From positions 1 through 15,533 of the forward strand of contig DAOOVD010000054.1 of NCBI GenBank assembly GCA_035369845.1: a stretch of DNA of 15,533 nucleotides, in the 5' to 3' direction. The notes below the pieces were generated by a model, which saw only the letters and a list, made by a program, of their open reading frames with translations, had not been told where the DNA came from and did not search any database. Numbering within the stretch: position 1 is the first letter of the stretch; each line of letters opens with the position of its first letter. Below are positions 7,549 through 13,432 of the stretch, one piece after another. The position numbers and the translations under genes were made by a program. The stretch is from DAOOVD01 sp035369845. GTDB lineage: Bacteria > Bacillota > Desulfotomaculia > Desulfotomaculales > Pelotomaculaceae.

Positions 7549-8654
7549 TGAAAATCGCCGTAGTGGCGTTGACGAAAAAAGGGGCGATTATGGCCGACAG
7601 GGTACGCGCTGCATTTTCCGGACTGCCGGAAGCAGATGTGCATGTCTATGTGCCTGCGAAATTTGCCGCCGGTCATCCCGGCGCCTTACCTTATATGCCG
7701 CCGCTTGCTGAACTGTGCGGCAGGCTTTTTCGCGAGTACGCTGCGCTCGTTATGGTCATGGCGCTGGGTATTGTTTTCAGAGTTCTGGCGCCTCATTTGA
7801 AGGACAAAAAAAAAGACCCGGCAGTGGTGGTTGTTGACGAAATGGGAAGGTTCGCCATCAGCGCCCTGTCGGGGCATCTCGGAGGCGCCAACGATCTTGC
7901 CGGCTACCTCGGAGAAAAACTTGACTGTACCGGTGTCGTCACTACGGCCACTGATACGCACGGCTTACCGGCGGTAGATCTTCTGGCAAGGGATTATGGG
8001 CTAGTCATCGAACCCGTAGAAATGGTAAGGGAGGTCAATGCGGCGCTGGTCAATGGTGAATCCGTGCATTTTTACTCTGAATTGGAACTTGAGGGTGAAA
8101 TGCCGTCCAGATTTGACATAAAACCGCTGAATGAGTATCCGCAGTCGGAGCATTCAGGTGAACCGGCTGTATTCATTACGAACAGGATTATGACAACGAA
8201 GTTTGAAAAAGTTCTTTTTTTGCGTCCGCGCAATCTGGCTGTCGGCCTGGGCTGCCGCAGGGGCGTAACCGCCGGCGATGTAAGAAGAGCTATTGCCGGG
8301 GCGCTCGCAATTGCCGGAAGGAGCGTTGGTTCTTTGAAAGTTATGGCAACGGTTGACAGGCGCAAGAATGAAGATGGAATTCGTCAGGCGGCCGGTGACA
8401 TGTGCCTGCCTTTAAAATATTTTACGGTGGACGAAATAGCCTCAGTATTCAGCGCACATCGCGGGGAGGTTTCCTCTTCGCAATATGTCTTTCAAAAGAT
8501 AGGAGTTGGTGGGGTTTGCGAACCAGCAGCCTTGTTGGCCGCTCCGGCGGCAAAGCTGATTCTTCCAAAAACAGTTTTGAACGGCATAACGGTGGCAGTG
8601 GCGGAGGAAAACTTGCCGTTGTCGGAACGGGCCCGGGTAAACGGGGTTATTTAA
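7548..8654 (+). CDS. cbiG: Cobalt-precorrin-5A hydrolase CbiG
   Basis: A 368-residue protein that opens the ring A delta-lactone and releases acetaldehyde, preparing the substrate for CbiD. The N-terminal CbiG domain starts MKIAVVALT. The conserved central block RFAISALSGHLGGAND is at 101-116, followed by VTTATD at 131-136. The C-terminal CbiG domain begins near LAVGLGCRRGV. The family normally ends close to the LPKTVLNGITVAVAE segment reached here at about 8606. The remaining 15 codons to the stop look like out-of-frame cbiH sequence. GGAGG at 7535-7539 favours ATG 7548 over GTG 7545. An A9 run at 7806-7814 is in frame. See cbiH for the probable fusion and frameshift. Confidence 0.93.
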   Translation: MKIAVVALTKKGAIMADRVRAAFSGLPEADVHVYVPAKFAAGHPGALPYMPPLAELCGRLFREYAALVMVMALGIVFRVLAPHLKDKKKDPAVVVVDEMGRFAISALSGHLGGANDLAGYLGEKLDCTGVVTTATDTHGLPAVDLLARDYGLVIEPVEMVREVNAALVNGESVHFYSELELEGEMPSRFDIKPLNEYPQSEHSGEPAVFITNRIMTTKFEKVLFLRPRNLAVGLGCRRGVTAGDVRRAIAGALAIAGRSVGSLKVMATVDRRKNEDGIRQAAGDMCLPLKYFTVDEIASVFSAHRGEVSSSQYVFQKIGVGGVCEPAALLAAPAAKLILPKTVLNGITVAVAEENLPLSERARVNGVI

Positions 8655-9340
8655 GCAGGCGTGCCTTTGAGGTTCTTGCACAAGCCGAGGTGATCGTCGG
8701 TTACAAAACTTATGTCGCGCTTATTTCAAACCTGCTTGAAGGCAAAGAGGTGCTGAGCACCGGTATGACCAGGGAAGTAGAGCGGTGCAATCTAGCTCTT
8801 GACAGGGTTCTGCAGGGCAAAACGGTGGCGCTTGTTTCAAGCGGCGATCCCGGCGTATACGGGATGGCCGGTCTGGTCCTGGAGATCATGGAGCAGCGCG
8901 GGTTGCTGCAAAGTGTTGAACTTGAGATCGTTCCGGGAATAACCTCGGCAACCGCCGCGGCGGCATGCCTGGGTGCCCCGTTGATGCATGACTTCGCCGT
9001 GATCAGCTTGAGTGATCTTTTAACCCCGTGGGAAGCAATTAAGAAAAGGATCGAATTCGCAGCAAGGTCGGACTTTGTAATAGTGATGTACAACCCCGCC
9101 AGCAGAAGAAGGACGGAGCAAATTGCGGAAGCCAGAAAGATCATGCTTGAGCACAAAAATCCAGGAACGCCGGTAGGAATAGTGAGAAACGCAACCAGGG
9201 AAGGCGAGGAAAGGATTGTTACAAACCTCGAAAACATGCTCGAGCACCGGATAGACATGTTTGCCACCGTTATCGTCGGCAACAGCAGGACGACGGTTGC
9301 GGGAAAATATATGATAACGCCAAGGGGATACAGAATATGA
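8516..9340 (+). CDS. cbiH: Cobalt-precorrin-3B C17-methyltransferase CbiH (start uncertain; probably frameshifted from cbiG)
   Basis: The class III methyltransferase that methylates C17 and contracts the ring. Homology starts at KLAVVGTGPG (from 8609) and runs through SSGDPGVYGMAG, VPGITSATAAAA and the VMYNPASRRR block typical of CbiH/CobJ. It ends 243 residues later, the usual length of a free-standing CbiH. No ATG, GTG or TTG occurs in frame near 8609. The nearest upstream is a TTG at 8516, which would add 31 non-conserved residues and overlap cbiG by 139 bases. Adding one A to the A4 run at 8608-8611 joins the frames as VAVAE-EKLAVVGTGPG, giving one CbiG-CbiH protein of about 597 residues. 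The listed start is therefore a placeholder, while the domain call is firm. The stop overlaps cbiJ as ATGA. Confidence 0.85.
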   Translation: MRTSSLVGRSGGKADSSKNSFERHNGGSGGGKLAVVGTGPGKRGYLSRRAFEVLAQAEVIVGYKTYVALISNLLEGKEVLSTGMTREVERCNLALDRVLQGKTVALVSSGDPGVYGMAGLVLEIMEQRGLLQSVELEIVPGITSATAAAACLGAPLMHDFAVISLSDLLTPWEAIKKRIEFAARSDFVIVMYNPASRRRTEQIAEARKIMLEHKNPGTPVGIVRNATREGEERIVTNLENMLEHRIDMFATVIVGNSRTTVAGKYMITPRGYRI

Positions 9341-10092
9341 TTCTGTTGCTGGCCGGCGCGGCGGAAGGAAGAGACTTGGCAAAAAAGCTTGTTTCCAACG
9401 GTTTCGGTGTGGTGGCCTGTGCCGCCACCAGCTACGGCGAAGAACTGTTGAAAGACAGCGGTGCGGAGACGTTGGGCAGGCGGTTGAGCAGTGAAGACAT
9501 TGAGAATCTGATCAGGGAAAAGAACATTGGAGCGCTGGTTGACGCCACGCACCCGTATGCGCAGGAAGTTTCAAGAGCGGCGGTTCAGGCCTGCCGGAGA
9601 ACCGGGACGGCCTATATCCGTTACCAGCGCCCTGCTTCTCAGATAAAAAGCCACCCCCTTGTTTATAAGGCAAAAAGCTATTTGGAGGCGGCCGAAAAGG
9701 CAGCCGAAATGGGTGAGGTAATCTTTCTGGCAACGGGCAGCAAAACGCTGAAAGTCTTTCTTGACGCCGCCAGGAAGAGAAAACGGAAGGTTGTGGCAAG
9801 GATACTGCCGGATCAGGAATCATTAAGATACTGTTTCGAACTCGGCCTTAAGCCATCCGATGTGGTGGCTGTCCAAGGGCCTTTCAGTACGGGGCTCAAC
9901 AAGGAGATATTGCGTCATTACCGTGCCTCGGTGCTTGTGACGAAGGACGGAGGGACCGCCGGCGGTTTTGCGGAAAAAATCGCGGCTGCCGTGGAGTTGG
10001 GCATACCGGTGGTTGTGGTTGAAAGGCCGGAACCGCCCCCTGGTGCTGTGGAAAGGTTTGACGAACTGCTGGAAATACTGAAAGGGAAGTGA
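9337..10092 (+). CDS. cbiJ: Cobalt-precorrin-6A reductase CbiJ
   Basis: A 251-residue NAD(P)H-dependent reductase that reduces the macrocycle of cobalt-precorrin-6A (CobK/CbiJ family). The first strand and glycine loop LLLAGAAEGRDLA are at 3-15. The family signature DATHPYA is at 69-75, followed by a helix and the R-Y-x-R-P segment near 93-97. FLATGSKTL in the middle and VTKDGGTAGGFAEK near the C-terminus are also characteristic. Its ATG overlaps the cbiH stop by four bases, so translation is probably coupled. cbiX follows after six bases. Confidence 0.93.
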   Translation: MILLLAGAAEGRDLAKKLVSNGFGVVACAATSYGEELLKDSGAETLGRRLSSEDIENLIREKNIGALVDATHPYAQEVSRAAVQACRRTGTAYIRYQRPASQIKSHPLVYKAKSYLEAAEKAAEMGEVIFLATGSKTLKVFLDAARKRKRKVVARILPDQESLRYCFELGLKPSDVVAVQGPFSTGLNKEILRHYRASVLVTKDGGTAGGFAEKIAAAVELGIPVVVVERPEPPPGAVERFDELLEILKGK

Positions 10093-10098
10093 TTTGTA

Positions 10099-10464
10099 TT
10101 GACGACTGCTGTGATCCTGCTGAGTCACGGAAGCAGGCTTCCGGAAGCAAAGGAAACGCTTGATGCATACAAAAAAATGGTGAAGGATGCGGGACTTTAC
10201 AGGATAGTTGAAATTGCTTCGCTGCAGTTCAACCAGCCGGACCTGCCCGCATCCATAGAGAAAGTTGTCGGTTTGGGAGCCGGGCGAATTGTTGTTGTCC
10301 CTTTCTTTTTGTATAACGGGGTGCATGTGCAGGAGGACATTCCCCGGCTGGTTGATGAAACAAGGCAAAAGCATCCCGGTGTTGAAATCGTTATGGCCGC
10401 GAGTATCGGTGTGGATGAAAGGATCGGTCAAATTATTCTCGACCGGATCAAGGAGGTATGCTGA
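10099..10464 (+). CDS. cbiX: Sirohydrochlorin cobaltochelatase, short CbiX type (CbiXS)
   Basis: A 121-residue single-domain chelatase expected to insert Co2+ into sirohydrochlorin, the entry step of the cobalt-early pathway. The two likely metal-binding histidines are H10 in LLSHGSR and H76 in LYNGVHVQED. These correspond in position to the pair known in archaeal CbiXS, a form thought to act as a homodimer because each chain is about half of a normal chelatase. The start is TTG, with AGGGAAG about ten bases upstream; no ATG lies nearby in frame. An iron chelatase role in siroheme synthesis is possible in principle, but its place inside the cbi operon favours cobalt. Its TGA stop overlaps the cbiC ATG by one base. 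Confidence 0.9.
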   Translation: MTTAVILLSHGSRLPEAKETLDAYKKMVKDAGLYRIVEIASLQFNQPDLPASIEKVVGLGAGRIVVVPFFLYNGVHVQEDIPRLVDETRQKHPGVEIVMAASIGVDERIGQIILDRIKEVC

Positions 10465-11087
10465 TGGGGTATTTGACTAATCCACGGGAGATTGAATTGA
10501 GAAGCATGTCCATAATAGAGGAACTCTTGCCGGAAATCCTCGACCGTCCGCCCGGTGAAAGAGAAATAATAAAAAGAGTGGTGCATACGACCGGTGATAC
10601 GGCTGTGGCCGGGCTCGTTCTTTTCCATGACGGTGCGGTTGAATCGGGCCTCAAGGCAATAAGGGAAGGGAAACCGATTGCTACAGATATCAATATGCTA
10701 AAGGCGGGGATAAATCAGCGGCGCCTTGATTATTTCTCAATAAGGGCCTTCTGTTATATGCGCGATCCCGGTATCGTTGCCCTGGCGGAAAGGGATGGCA
10801 TAACCAGGGCGATGGCAGCCATGCGGAAGGCGGCCGTGGAAGCCGACGGCGGGATTATTGCCGTTGGAAACGCACCAACCGCCCTTTTTGCACTATGCGA
10901 GCTTATTCAGGATGGTAGGGTTTCCCCGTCGCTTGTTGTAGGCACCCCGGTCGGTTTCGTGGGGGCCAGGGAGTCCAAAGAAATGCTGATGGATTCCGGA
11001 GTGCCGTACATTACGGTAAAAGGGACGCGCGGCGGCAGTGCGATAGCCGCGGCGGTAATAAACGCTCTTTTATACCTGTCACGCTAA
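10464..11087 (+). CDS. cbiC: Cobalt-precorrin-8 methylmutase CbiC
   Basis: A 207-residue methylmutase that moves the methyl group from C11 to C12 to give cobyrinic acid. The catalytic histidine is H41 in VVHTTGDTA. TDINMLKAGI, the AVGNAPTALFALCELI block, TPVGFVGARESKEML and the closing TVKGTRGGSAIAAA are all family blocks. An ATG at 10458 is only one base after AAGGAGG (10450-10456). ATG 10464 has a seven-base spacer and is preferred, forming a TGATG overlap with cbiX. It is the last gene of the operon and is followed 53 bases later by a strong terminator. Confidence 0.95.
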   Translation: MGYLTNPREIELRSMSIIEELLPEILDRPPGEREIIKRVVHTTGDTAVAGLVLFHDGAVESGLKAIREGKPIATDINMLKAGINQRRLDYFSIRAFCYMRDPGIVALAERDGITRAMAAMRKAAVEADGGIIAVGNAPTALFALCELIQDGRVSPSLVVGTPVGFVGARESKEMLMDSGVPYITVKGTRGGSAIAAAVINALLYLSR

Positions 11088-11140
11088 GCTCGGCCTTTTC
11101 TTTTTTGTGAAAAATTTGAACAGGTTTAAGATTGTCAGAA

Positions 11141-11173
11141 ATGCCCGCTTGGATGAAAGCGGGTATCTTTTTT
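11141..11173 (+). terminator. Rho-independent terminator of the cbi operon
   Basis: CCCGCTT (11144-11150) pairs with AAGCGGG (11157-11163) around a six-base loop. The stem extends by three further pairs, one a G-U, and is followed by a run of six T residues (11168-11173). It lies 54 bases after the cbiC stop, which fits termination of the cobalamin transcript. Confidence 0.9.
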
Positions 11174-11194
11174 GGAGCTTATGAAAAAAAATAA

Positions 11195-11224
11195 TTGTGA
11201 AGGATAAAAATGTATGCATACAAT
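11195..11224 (+). promoter_or_regulatory. Candidate sigma-A promoter for the LysM-SleB gene
   Basis: TTGTGA (11195-11200, four of six consensus bases) and TACAAT (11219-11224, five of six) are separated by 18 bases. This places a start near 11231 and leaves a leader of about 37 bases before AAAGGAGG and ATG 11268. The CATACAATA at 11217-11225 also resembles a sigma-K -10 (CATAnnnTA), but I see no matching -35, so sporulation control is only a possibility. Confidence 0.5.
11211..11222. repeat. 12-base perfect palindrome over the -10 region (possible operator)
   Basis: TGTATGCATACA is an exact 12-base palindrome that overlaps the first four bases of the proposed -10 box of the LysM-SleB gene. 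Its position would suit a repressor operator. No regulator is identified and the bases are AT-rich, so chance is possible. Confidence 0.4.
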
Positions 11225-11267
11225 ACGCAATGTTTTCAAAAAATATTAGCCGGGAAAGGAGGAGAAA

Positions 11268-11951
11268 ATGAGTAAAATTGTTCCGAGACTTATTCAGGCG
11301 GCGGCCGCTGCAGCAGTTATTTTTCTGCTCGGGTGTTCTACGGCACCGGCTAATGAGTCGACAAAGGGCTCAAATACTCGAGTTTTAAGCAACTCCGTTT
11401 CCGCTGCACTGCACCATACTGTTAAGGAAGGTGATACTCTTTACGGGATAGCACAAGAACACGGTGTAAATGTAAAGGAACTGATGGCTGCCAACTGTCT
11501 GAAAACCAGTTTGATCCGGCCCGGAGACATTATCGTGTTGCCTGAAAAAAAGCATATACGTACGCCTGCAGGGCGCATTTCCATGGAGGAGTTGAAACTG
11601 CTCGCCAGACTGATCTATGCCGAGGCCCGCGGAGAATGCTTTGAAGGTCAGGTAGCGGTGGGGGCGGTTATTCTGAACAGGTTGGAGAGCCCGCTTTTTC
11701 CGAAAACGGTAAAAGATGTTATTTTTCAGAAGAGCAACCGTGTATACCAGTTTTCCCCTGTCGGTGACGGTTCGATTAATTTGGAGCCGGATGAAAAGGC
11801 AATGAAGGCGGCGGTGCTGGCTGCTGCGGGAAGTGACCCCACCGGGGGAGCCCTGTTTTTTTACAATCCAGAAATAAGCAGGGACAATTGGATCAGGACT
11901 TTACCCGTGATAACGAAAATTGGCAATCATGTATTTGCTAAAAGTTTTTAA
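11268..11951 (+). CDS. LysM and SleB/CwlJ-type cell wall hydrolase, putative lipoprotein
   Basis: A 227-residue exported peptidoglycan hydrolase. Residues 1-23 form a signal peptide with a hydrophobic Ala-rich core ending LLGC, so C23 is a likely lipidated cysteine. A LysM domain (about 50-93: TVKEGDTLYGIA to GDIIVLP) would bind peptidoglycan. Residues 110-227 are a SleB/CwlJ hydrolase domain with LIYAEARGE, the likely catalytic glutamate being E119, then AVILNRL and the C-terminal NHVFAKSF. Such enzymes depolymerise spore cortex as lytic transglycosylases. Classical SleB carries a PG_binding_1 domain instead of LysM, so this is a variant. The RBS AAAGGAGG lies five bases before ATG. It appears monocistronic with its own promoter. 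No ypeB is adjacent. Confidence 0.88.
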   Translation: MSKIVPRLIQAAAAAAVIFLLGCSTAPANESTKGSNTRVLSNSVSAALHHTVKEGDTLYGIAQEHGVNVKELMAANCLKTSLIRPGDIIVLPEKKHIRTPAGRISMEELKLLARLIYAEARGECFEGQVAVGAVILNRLESPLFPKTVKDVIFQKSNRVYQFSPVGDGSINLEPDEKAMKAAVLAAAGSDPTGGALFFYNPEISRDNWIRTLPVITKIGNHVFAKSF

Positions 11952-12029
11952 CTGACGGGGGGCTGACTGAAAAATCCGCCGCTTGTCACTTCAAGTGGAT
12001 TCTGCTTATTGGTAAAAGTGATTAATATG

Positions 12030-12210
12030 TGGGGGATGTTTTTGACAAAGCGACTATAAGTGGAGACGGCTGCTCAAATGCTTCGCTTTGAGTGAGCCGG
12101 ACAGCCCCCTCGCCGTTCACTACATGGCTTTCGCGACGGCAGCACTGCTGCTTGCATCGAGCGAAGCCGGGCTGTCTTCCAAGCCAGTAATGTTGACAGC
12201 ATGTCCCTAG
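12030..12210. repeat. Candidate 181-base non-autonomous element (MITE-like) with nested stems
   Basis: The segment is flanked by direct TATG copies (12026-12029 and 12211-12214). Its ends are only weakly inverted: GGGGGATG on the left, and GGGACATG when the right end is read on the other strand. Inside, GGCT+CTCAAA pairs with TTTGAG+AGCC (12068-12098). GACAGCCC (12100-12107) pairs with GGGCTGTC (12169-12176). GGCTTTCGC (12126-12134) pairs with GCGAAGCC (12161-12168), with one bulge. GCAGC/GCTGC (12139-12151) closes the innermost loop. GCTGTC at 12171-12176 can instead pair with GACAGC at 12195-12200. The stems are real; calling it mobile is inference from the flanks. Confidence 0.35.
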
Positions 12211-12264
12211 TATGGCAGCTTTACACGAAATAAATTGCCTTCAATGGAAACTGCCAGTTACACA

Positions 12265-12322
12265 GCGGACAGGAACTCACCCTTCCGGCCAGGTTCAGGC
12301 CGGCGCGGACGTTCATGTCCGC
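12265..12322. repeat. Nested inverted repeat with two competing pairings
   Basis: GCGGACAGGAAC (12265-12276) pairs with GTTCATGTCCGC (12311-12322) with one mismatch in twelve. Inside it, CCGGCC (12285-12290) pairs exactly with GGCCGG (12298-12303) around a seven-base loop. A second GCGGAC copy at 12305-12310 can also pair with GTCCGC at 12317-12322, so the outer stem and this small hairpin exclude each other. No T run follows on either strand, so it is not a standard terminator. Confidence 0.6.
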
Positions 12323-12425
12323 TCATCCAGTATCTCATCTTCACTTAGCCCGGTTCATCTGCGGCGCTTTCGCAAATTACTTGCCTTCTTCAATTGCGGG
12401 GACCCTTACGCTTTGTCTGTTCTTT

Positions 12426-13271
12426 TTAAACGGTTGCTTCTTTTTTAGGTGTATCGAGGCTCAAATTCTTGACCTGCACATTTACCTCCTTCACCTGCAG
12501 CCCGGTCATTTCTTCAACGGCATCCTTGATTTTGTGTTGCACTTCCGACGCAACATCGGGCAGGCGGCAGCCGAAGGTGAAAGTAGGGGCGATATCAATG
12601 GTGATAGTGCCTTCTTGTTTTACATTTACGGTAATTTTACCGATACTGCTGACACCGTATACCTTACCAGCAGCGTAGCCTGCAATGGCGCTCAGCGCGC
12701 TGTTTGAAATAGTCAGCCTGCCGTTGCGGGTGTAAGTGGGCCGGACAACGGACTGTTCAAGCCAGTCCTTTTTCTCCGTCTGCCCTTTTTTGCGTAAAAA
12801 GATTTGCAGAGGGGCCACCAGAGTACCGGGAAAACTCTTTTTTACCTCAAGTGTGGGAGCAGGTATGACGTGCTTGCTGAAACGGGTGCGGATGAACTTT
12901 GCCTTTCTGATCTCCTTCTCGCTGGCCACGTCTTCGATCTTTAATATTTTCGACGGCGCCGGCAGATCGAGACGTGAAGCGATGCGTTCAGCCATTCCCA
13001 CAGATGTTCCGAGAATCAAAATTTTTTCGGGAGCGAGGCTGGACAGAACATCTTTGATCTCCTGTGCCTGCGCCGGGTTCATGAAAAGGGCGGCTCTGAT
13101 CGCGCCGATTCTCGTCGGCTGGCGTTTAGCGGAGGAGCCGGCCAGGATGGTGTTTCCTTGAATCAGAAGCCCGTCGTCGATTATAACGCTGGCATCAAGC
13201 TGATTGGCTACCACGGAGGCACGGTGGCTTTTGCCGGTGCCGCTGGGCCCTACCAGAGCGTATACTTCCAA
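12426..13271 (-). CDS. P-loop ATPase fused to an Asp23/Gls24 (alkaline shock) domain
   Basis: A 281-residue two-part protein. Residues 1-140 look like a P-loop NTPase with Walker A GPSGTGKS at 8-15, an IIDDGLLI segment near 33-40, and a hydrophobic KILILGTS strand near 83-90. Residues about 175-272 match the Asp23/Gls24 family, including RLTISNSALSAIAGYAAGKV, the GTITIDI strand and the terminal VKEVNVQVKNL. Asp23 proteins are linked to cell envelope stress in Gram-positive bacteria, but the role of the fused form is unknown to me. A GTG at 13280 is possible. TTG 13271 is preferred because AGTAGGTG (complement of 13278-13285) is spaced six bases from it, giving MEVYALVGPSG. It is divergent from the PBP gene and overlaps its promoter. 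Confidence 0.82.
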   Translation of the reverse strand: MEVYALVGPSGTGKSHRASVVANQLDASVIIDDGLLIQGNTILAGSSAKRQPTRIGAIRAALFMNPAQAQEIKDVLSSLAPEKILILGTSVGMAERIASRLDLPAPSKILKIEDVASEKEIRKAKFIRTRFSKHVIPAPTLEVKKSFPGTLVAPLQIFLRKKGQTEKKDWLEQSVVRPTYTRNGRLTISNSALSAIAGYAAGKVYGVSSIGKITVNVKQEGTITIDIAPTFTFGCRLPDVASEVQHKIKDAVEEMTGLQVKEVNVQVKNLSLDTPKKEATV

Positions 13272-13300
13272 ATGACACACCTACTTTAATTTTGTATAAT
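13272..13300 (+). promoter_or_regulatory. Sigma-A promoter for the PBP gene
   Basis: ATGACA (13272-13277, five of six to TTGACA) and a perfect TATAAT (13295-13300) are separated by exactly 17 bases, so transcription would start near 13307. The leader to ATG 13433 is about 125 bases. The -35 box lies between the ribosome binding site and start codon of the divergent ATPase-Asp23 gene, so that gene's own promoter must lie to the right and the two transcripts overlap. Confidence 0.72.
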
Positions 13301-13432
13301 TGTCTTTTTTATGTATAGCATATTCCTGTTTCAATGGCAAGGCACAGATCCTCCGCGAAATAGCCGTAGGGACATACGGGGATAATATTGTCGCGGCACG
13401 GTTGTGTAAGAATTGGATTTGGGAGGATGAAA

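Larger units (their letters stand above)
11952..12425. other. 474-base gene-free convergent spacer, rich in inverted repeats
   Basis: Both flanking genes end here. Open frames inside are short, lack ribosome binding sites and match no family I know. The stretch holds a hairpin at 12068-12098 and a nested structure at 12100-12176. A second structured block lies at 12265-12322. No T-tract terminator was found for either flanking gene. The content suggests a non-coding structured element or remnant repeat rather than lost genes. Confidence 0.6.

Noticed and set aside
8710..9552. Minus-strand open frame of 280 codons opposite cbiH and cbiJ
   Set aside because: It mirrors the codon pattern of cbiH in the opposite frame; no ribosome binding site or recognisable domain.
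12042..12060. TTGACA followed by TATAAG in the convergent spacer
   Set aside because: The two boxes are only about seven bases apart, which is not a usable promoter spacing.
12285..12303. GGTTCA loop suggesting a tRNA T-arm
   Set aside because: The required A at the fourth T-loop position after TTC is absent, and no acceptor, D or anticodon arms fit around it.
12212..12707. Overlapping plus-strand open frames of 78 and 130 codons in and beyond the convergent spacer
   Set aside because: No ribosome binding site, composition like structured non-coding DNA, and the second runs antisense into the Asp23 fusion gene.
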